Below are positions 61,077-64,000 of a stretch of 64,000 nucleotides of DNA, in pieces. This DNA comes from Linyphia triangularis (lineage: Eukaryota > Arthropoda > Arachnida > Araneae > Linyphiidae), in assembly GCA_963978545.1 (NCBI GenBank), contig OZ021727.1:59346487-59410486 (forward strand), given 5' to 3'. Made by a program: the position numbers and the translations under genes. The first letter of the stretch is position 1; every line of letters starts with the position of its first letter. The notes under the pieces were generated by a model, which was given only the letters and a program-made list of their open reading frames with translations, made no database searches and had not been told where the DNA came from.

Positions 61077-61427
61077 ATGGCATGCATTTCTGGCCACAAT
61101 AGAGAATATCCCCTGGAGAGGTCATTTAGGTCTTTGAATAATGAAGGCATCGGGAAGCCCTCCGGATTGCCCCTGGAGGAAAGAGGCAACGCCATGCTGA
61201 AGATCGACGTTAATGTCACACTAGTTAGAAGTCTTATTTTCTTACGAAATGAAGCAATTTTTGGCCATGCCTCAAATGGAATTCCATTAGAGGCAGTAAG
61301 TGCCTTTTGGGAATTGCGGTGTTTTTTGAAAGTTTGGCATGAGTTTGCTGAATGTATAAAAGCTGAGAATTGTTTGGAGCTTGTTAGGATTTGCGGATTT
61401 GGAATGGATTATTTTTTGGCTGTTTAA
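61077..61427 (+). other. Unidentified 116-codon open frame
   Basis: An ATG-started frame in a GC-richer island encodes 116 residues with no stop until a TAA at 61425-61427. Composition looks protein-like (GIGKPSGLPLEERGN, then a Phe/Leu-rich helix-like tail), but I recognise no domain, signal peptide or membrane segment, and no splice sites stand out. It may be a small gene, an exon, or a chance frame over a non-coding island. The opposite strand is also open over 60998-61219. Confidence 0.25.
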
Positions 61428-61599
61428 AGGTAAAATGTTACGTTAAATTGCAAATGAGGATTTTAGATAAGCATTGTAGGCATATTTGGCATTTAACTCT
61501 CCATTCTAACTTTGTGGTGTATATTCAAAATGTAACTCTTTATTATTTAATAACTTTTTCTTGATGTTACTAACTAGGTATTTTTCAGCGCATTTCAAC

Positions 61600-61800
61600 C
61601 ATCGTGATTGTGCTGCATTATCCGAATATGTATTCAAACATCATTCAATTGATGTGAATCTTGGCATATAAACTCGTTGTAGATGATAACGTATTGAATC
61701 AACTTTTTGGGGCAAAAGTCACACAGTGGAAACTCGACGTGTGCTGAATAAATAGCAATCGCCCTTAAAAATTGACATTGCACAGAAAGGATTTAAAAAA
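61600..61800. repeat. Dispersed copy of the 16.2-19.5 kb repeat family
   Basis: Blocks TGAATCTTGGCA, ACTCGTTGTAGATGATAA and AAAAATTGACATTGCA match the units at 16224-16683 and 19272-19560. Only about one unit is present, followed by a poly-A run at 61797-61814. The poly-A end could mark retroposition, but no target duplication was found. Confidence 0.5.
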
Positions 61801-62509
61801 AAAAAAAAAAAAAATATGGGTTATATTTTTTTTAACTACAAGAAAGAGAACTAGTGGAAATTTAAAAATGTTTACACTAAGGTAAGCAATAATAATAATA
61901 AAAAATTTCACATGTTTTAGTGAATAATTTGTTTTACGCATTTACAGAATTTCAATTTTCTATTGCTTTTATAAAAATAACAGTCTATCTTTAAAACTTA
62001 CCAAAATAAAATGTATTATAGTATATAGGATTGCACATAAGGTATATAACTATATTTATTGTAATATATATATAACTATATTTAAGGTATATAAGGCTAT
62101 AACTATATTTATTGTTTAAATTACATACTGTCTCAAATTTATTTGTTGGATATATGACACTTGATTCCACAAATATATGTGATTGAAATGTCGCTGTATC
62201 AGGTGATAAAACTTCAAATTTTGTAACTTTTATAATAATCATCGTTTATTTTAATTAATTTTTTGCCTTGTGGTATTAAATTTGCACTTATGTCCTAATA
62301 GCTTAAGAAATAAACCCCGTGTAAAATGTTTGCCTCCTCTATTATTTATGGGATCCCTCTATACCTCAGACAATTTGTAGGTTGTCTGAATCAAATGTCC
62401 TTAATTTGAAGTGGCCGCTATACTGAACAGTATGTTAAAAAAATAAGAAGATTTAAACCAGGGGTCATAGTGTTTAGAAAAACAAAACAAAAAGCAGTGC
62501 ACTTCCACG

Positions 62510-62760
62510 TGGATTTCTGTAACAGCCCTGAGGTTACTCAGCCGGTAGTCCAGTTCCAGCATCAACTTTAATGAGTTTCAGTCATGTTCGCTGTAACATT
62601 TTCTTAGTCACAGTTGCATTAGCATTGGTTTTTGAGGCCTGAAGGTCTTCAACATTACGGATGTTTAGTGTGTATACTTTGTTTATGACGCAGCATCAAA
62701 ATAAAATCTAGTGGAGTGATGTCTGGAGATCTTGGTGCCCAAGTAATTGGGTATACGTTC
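62510..62760 (-). pseudogene. Mariner-type transposase fragment
   Basis: On the minus strand near 62753-62705 the sequence reads ITWAPRSPDITPLDFIL, the region around the last catalytic Asp of mariner-type transposases (compare PPRSPDLTPLDFFLWG). About 60 further codons toward 62510 (KTNANATVTKKML and similar) continue in broken frames. No N-terminal part or inverted repeats were found. It differs from the 46.4-49.0 kb element, so it is from another family member. Confidence 0.75.
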
Positions 62761-63136
62761 TCGGAACCACGGGCTGGAATACCTCGGTAGGAAAATAAAC
62801 TTCCTCGACAATATCTAGGAATTCAGCAGTCAATTTTACCTAATAACGCCAAGGTACCTCTAATATTGTTTTTAAATTTAGTGTTGAAATTAGGAGCATT
62901 CGATTCGGACACCTTGTTCCTCTTTGTCTTATATCATTTACAGCGGTCTCAAATATTTTCATAACATTATACCACGTATGATTGAGTGTGCCCATAAAGG
63001 TAATTTAAATAAAACATAGTTATTACGAACACAAATAGTAACAGATACTATGTTCCATATAAAATCAGGTACAACTTATTCTTACTTTTCATAATTTACT
63101 AATGATCTAAGAAAGCAGCAAGTCCGACGTCAAAGC

Positions 63137-63282
63137 TTCTAGACCGCGAAGTTGCGGGTTCAAGTCCCGTGTTGGCATGGGTGTTTATAAATGTATGTTG
63201 GCTTGTCTATAGACGAATGTTTCGGCGCATTATAGCCCTCGTGTTGCTGACGGCTTCAGATAATCTGAATACAACCACCCAA
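63137..63282 (+). mobile_element. tRNA-derived SINE, copy 2
   Basis: It matches 40141-40284 end to end, with a B box (GGTTCAAGTCC) at about 63157-63167, GCCCTCGTGTTGCTGACGGC, and an AC-rich tail. Target duplications flank it (CCGACGTCAAAGC at 63124-63136 and CCGATGTCAAAGC at 63283-63295, one mismatch). It starts at the same place as copy 1 (TTCTAGACCG), so this is probably the true 5' end or a common stop of reverse transcription. Confidence 0.88.
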
Positions 63283-63295
63283 CCGATGTCAAAGC

Positions 63296-64000
63296 GGCAG
63301 ACATGCAATTGTATATTATGTTAAACGAGCTTAGGCCCGTTTTCGACCCCTCACAACTCAGCTTCTATTATAGCTAGAACCCTGAATTTTTTGCCATTGT
63401 GTTGCCTCGAGAGAGTTGACGAAAACTTATAACATAATTGTTAATATTGAAGAAGGAAACATAGCAAAATATCCCCTTTTGAAAATAATCAAAGTCACCT
63501 GAATTTTGTTCTTCTAGTTCTTCTTCTGGTTGTGACTTACATTTTATAGCTAGGTCTACATCCAAAACTATTTGATGATTTTTGTCCATTATGTTTTTAT
63601 TTTTCTCAGCTCAATTAGAGTAAATGCCTTTTGTATGATTTGATAGGTACGAAGGTCTCTACCCCCCCCCCCCCTTTTCCCCCGAAGTTAGCTTGATACT
63701 TGGAAATTTTAGCGTGGCCTTCAGCTTAAACGCATTTATATAGTCATAACATTATTTTATTATTCCTCTCATATAGCTTAGAAGAAGTGTATTTCGTATA
63801 AATCAATGCGTACGAGGATCTGTATCCCCCAGAAATGATCCGGGAAGTTAAGAATGTTAACCCTTGTAAGGGCTGATTAGAACGTGTCAGTGAATTTCAG
63901 ATATAACTCGCTTAATTTCAAGAAGTGACTTTGATACTTCAAGATTAGCTATTAACACAGTGTAATTAAAACAAGTAAAATTTACTCTTTTTTTATTAAA
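63296..64000. other. AT-rich end of window
   Basis: No gene can be supported. A minus-strand frame (63589-63374) begins MDKNHQIVLDVD and has a possible donor (CAG then GTGACT) at about 63500, but nothing else supports an exon. A C run of 14 or so lies at about 63662-63674. Confidence 0.45.

Noticed and set aside
63374..63589. 71-codon minus-strand frame with a possible donor site
   Set aside because: No signal peptide, domain or acceptor partner; a single GT match is weak.

Overview
This is an AT-rich animal nuclear window with no prokaryotic or organellar traits. Genes are very sparse, introns are large, and every compact coding region except one belongs to a transposable element. The exception is one clean exon on the minus strand (33769-34092) that encodes the first immunoglobulin domain of a Dscam-type cell adhesion receptor. 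The Dscam-like exon, the mix of Ty3/gypsy, hAT/ZBED5-like, Tc1 and mariner elements, and a short tRNA-derived SINE suggest an arthropod, most likely a chelicerate such as a spider. That assignment is inference; no species can be named from the sequence.

Layout. 1-5740: AT-rich DNA with no supported gene. 5745-12538: a nearly complete Ty3/gypsy LTR retrotransposon with 4-bp target duplications, a tRNA-Leu-type primer site, gag, protease, reverse transcriptase, RNase H and integrase; it is broken by two frameshifts and two stop codons. 12860-13551: a TTAA-flanked foldback element holding a long (AT)n run. 16224-19560: a diverged tandem repeat interrupted by an hAT transposon (16692-19263) with a dead BED-finger transposase. 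22153-22726 and 32841-33551: two more TTAA-flanked non-autonomous elements. 24532-26900: pairs of diverged local duplications. 33769-34092: the Dscam-like exon. 37424-38352: a Tc1-like transposase remnant. 39465-40860: three diverged copies of a local segment with a SINE (40141-40284) between copies 2 and 3. 46429-48991: a mariner-type element with unusually long terminal inverted repeats. 50469-52497: a duplicated pair of GC-richer islands. 61077-62760: an unexplained open frame, a dispersed repeat copy and a mariner fragment. 63137-63282: a second SINE.

The simplest reading is that much of the window is intron of one large minus-strand Dscam paralogue. Upstream exons would lie toward higher coordinates and the Ig2 exon toward lower ones, and neither is visible here. 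No host gene other than this exon can be supported. The repeats show at least one clear order of events: the hAT element inserted into an already present tandem repeat. All percentages, repeat counts and alignments were made by eye.
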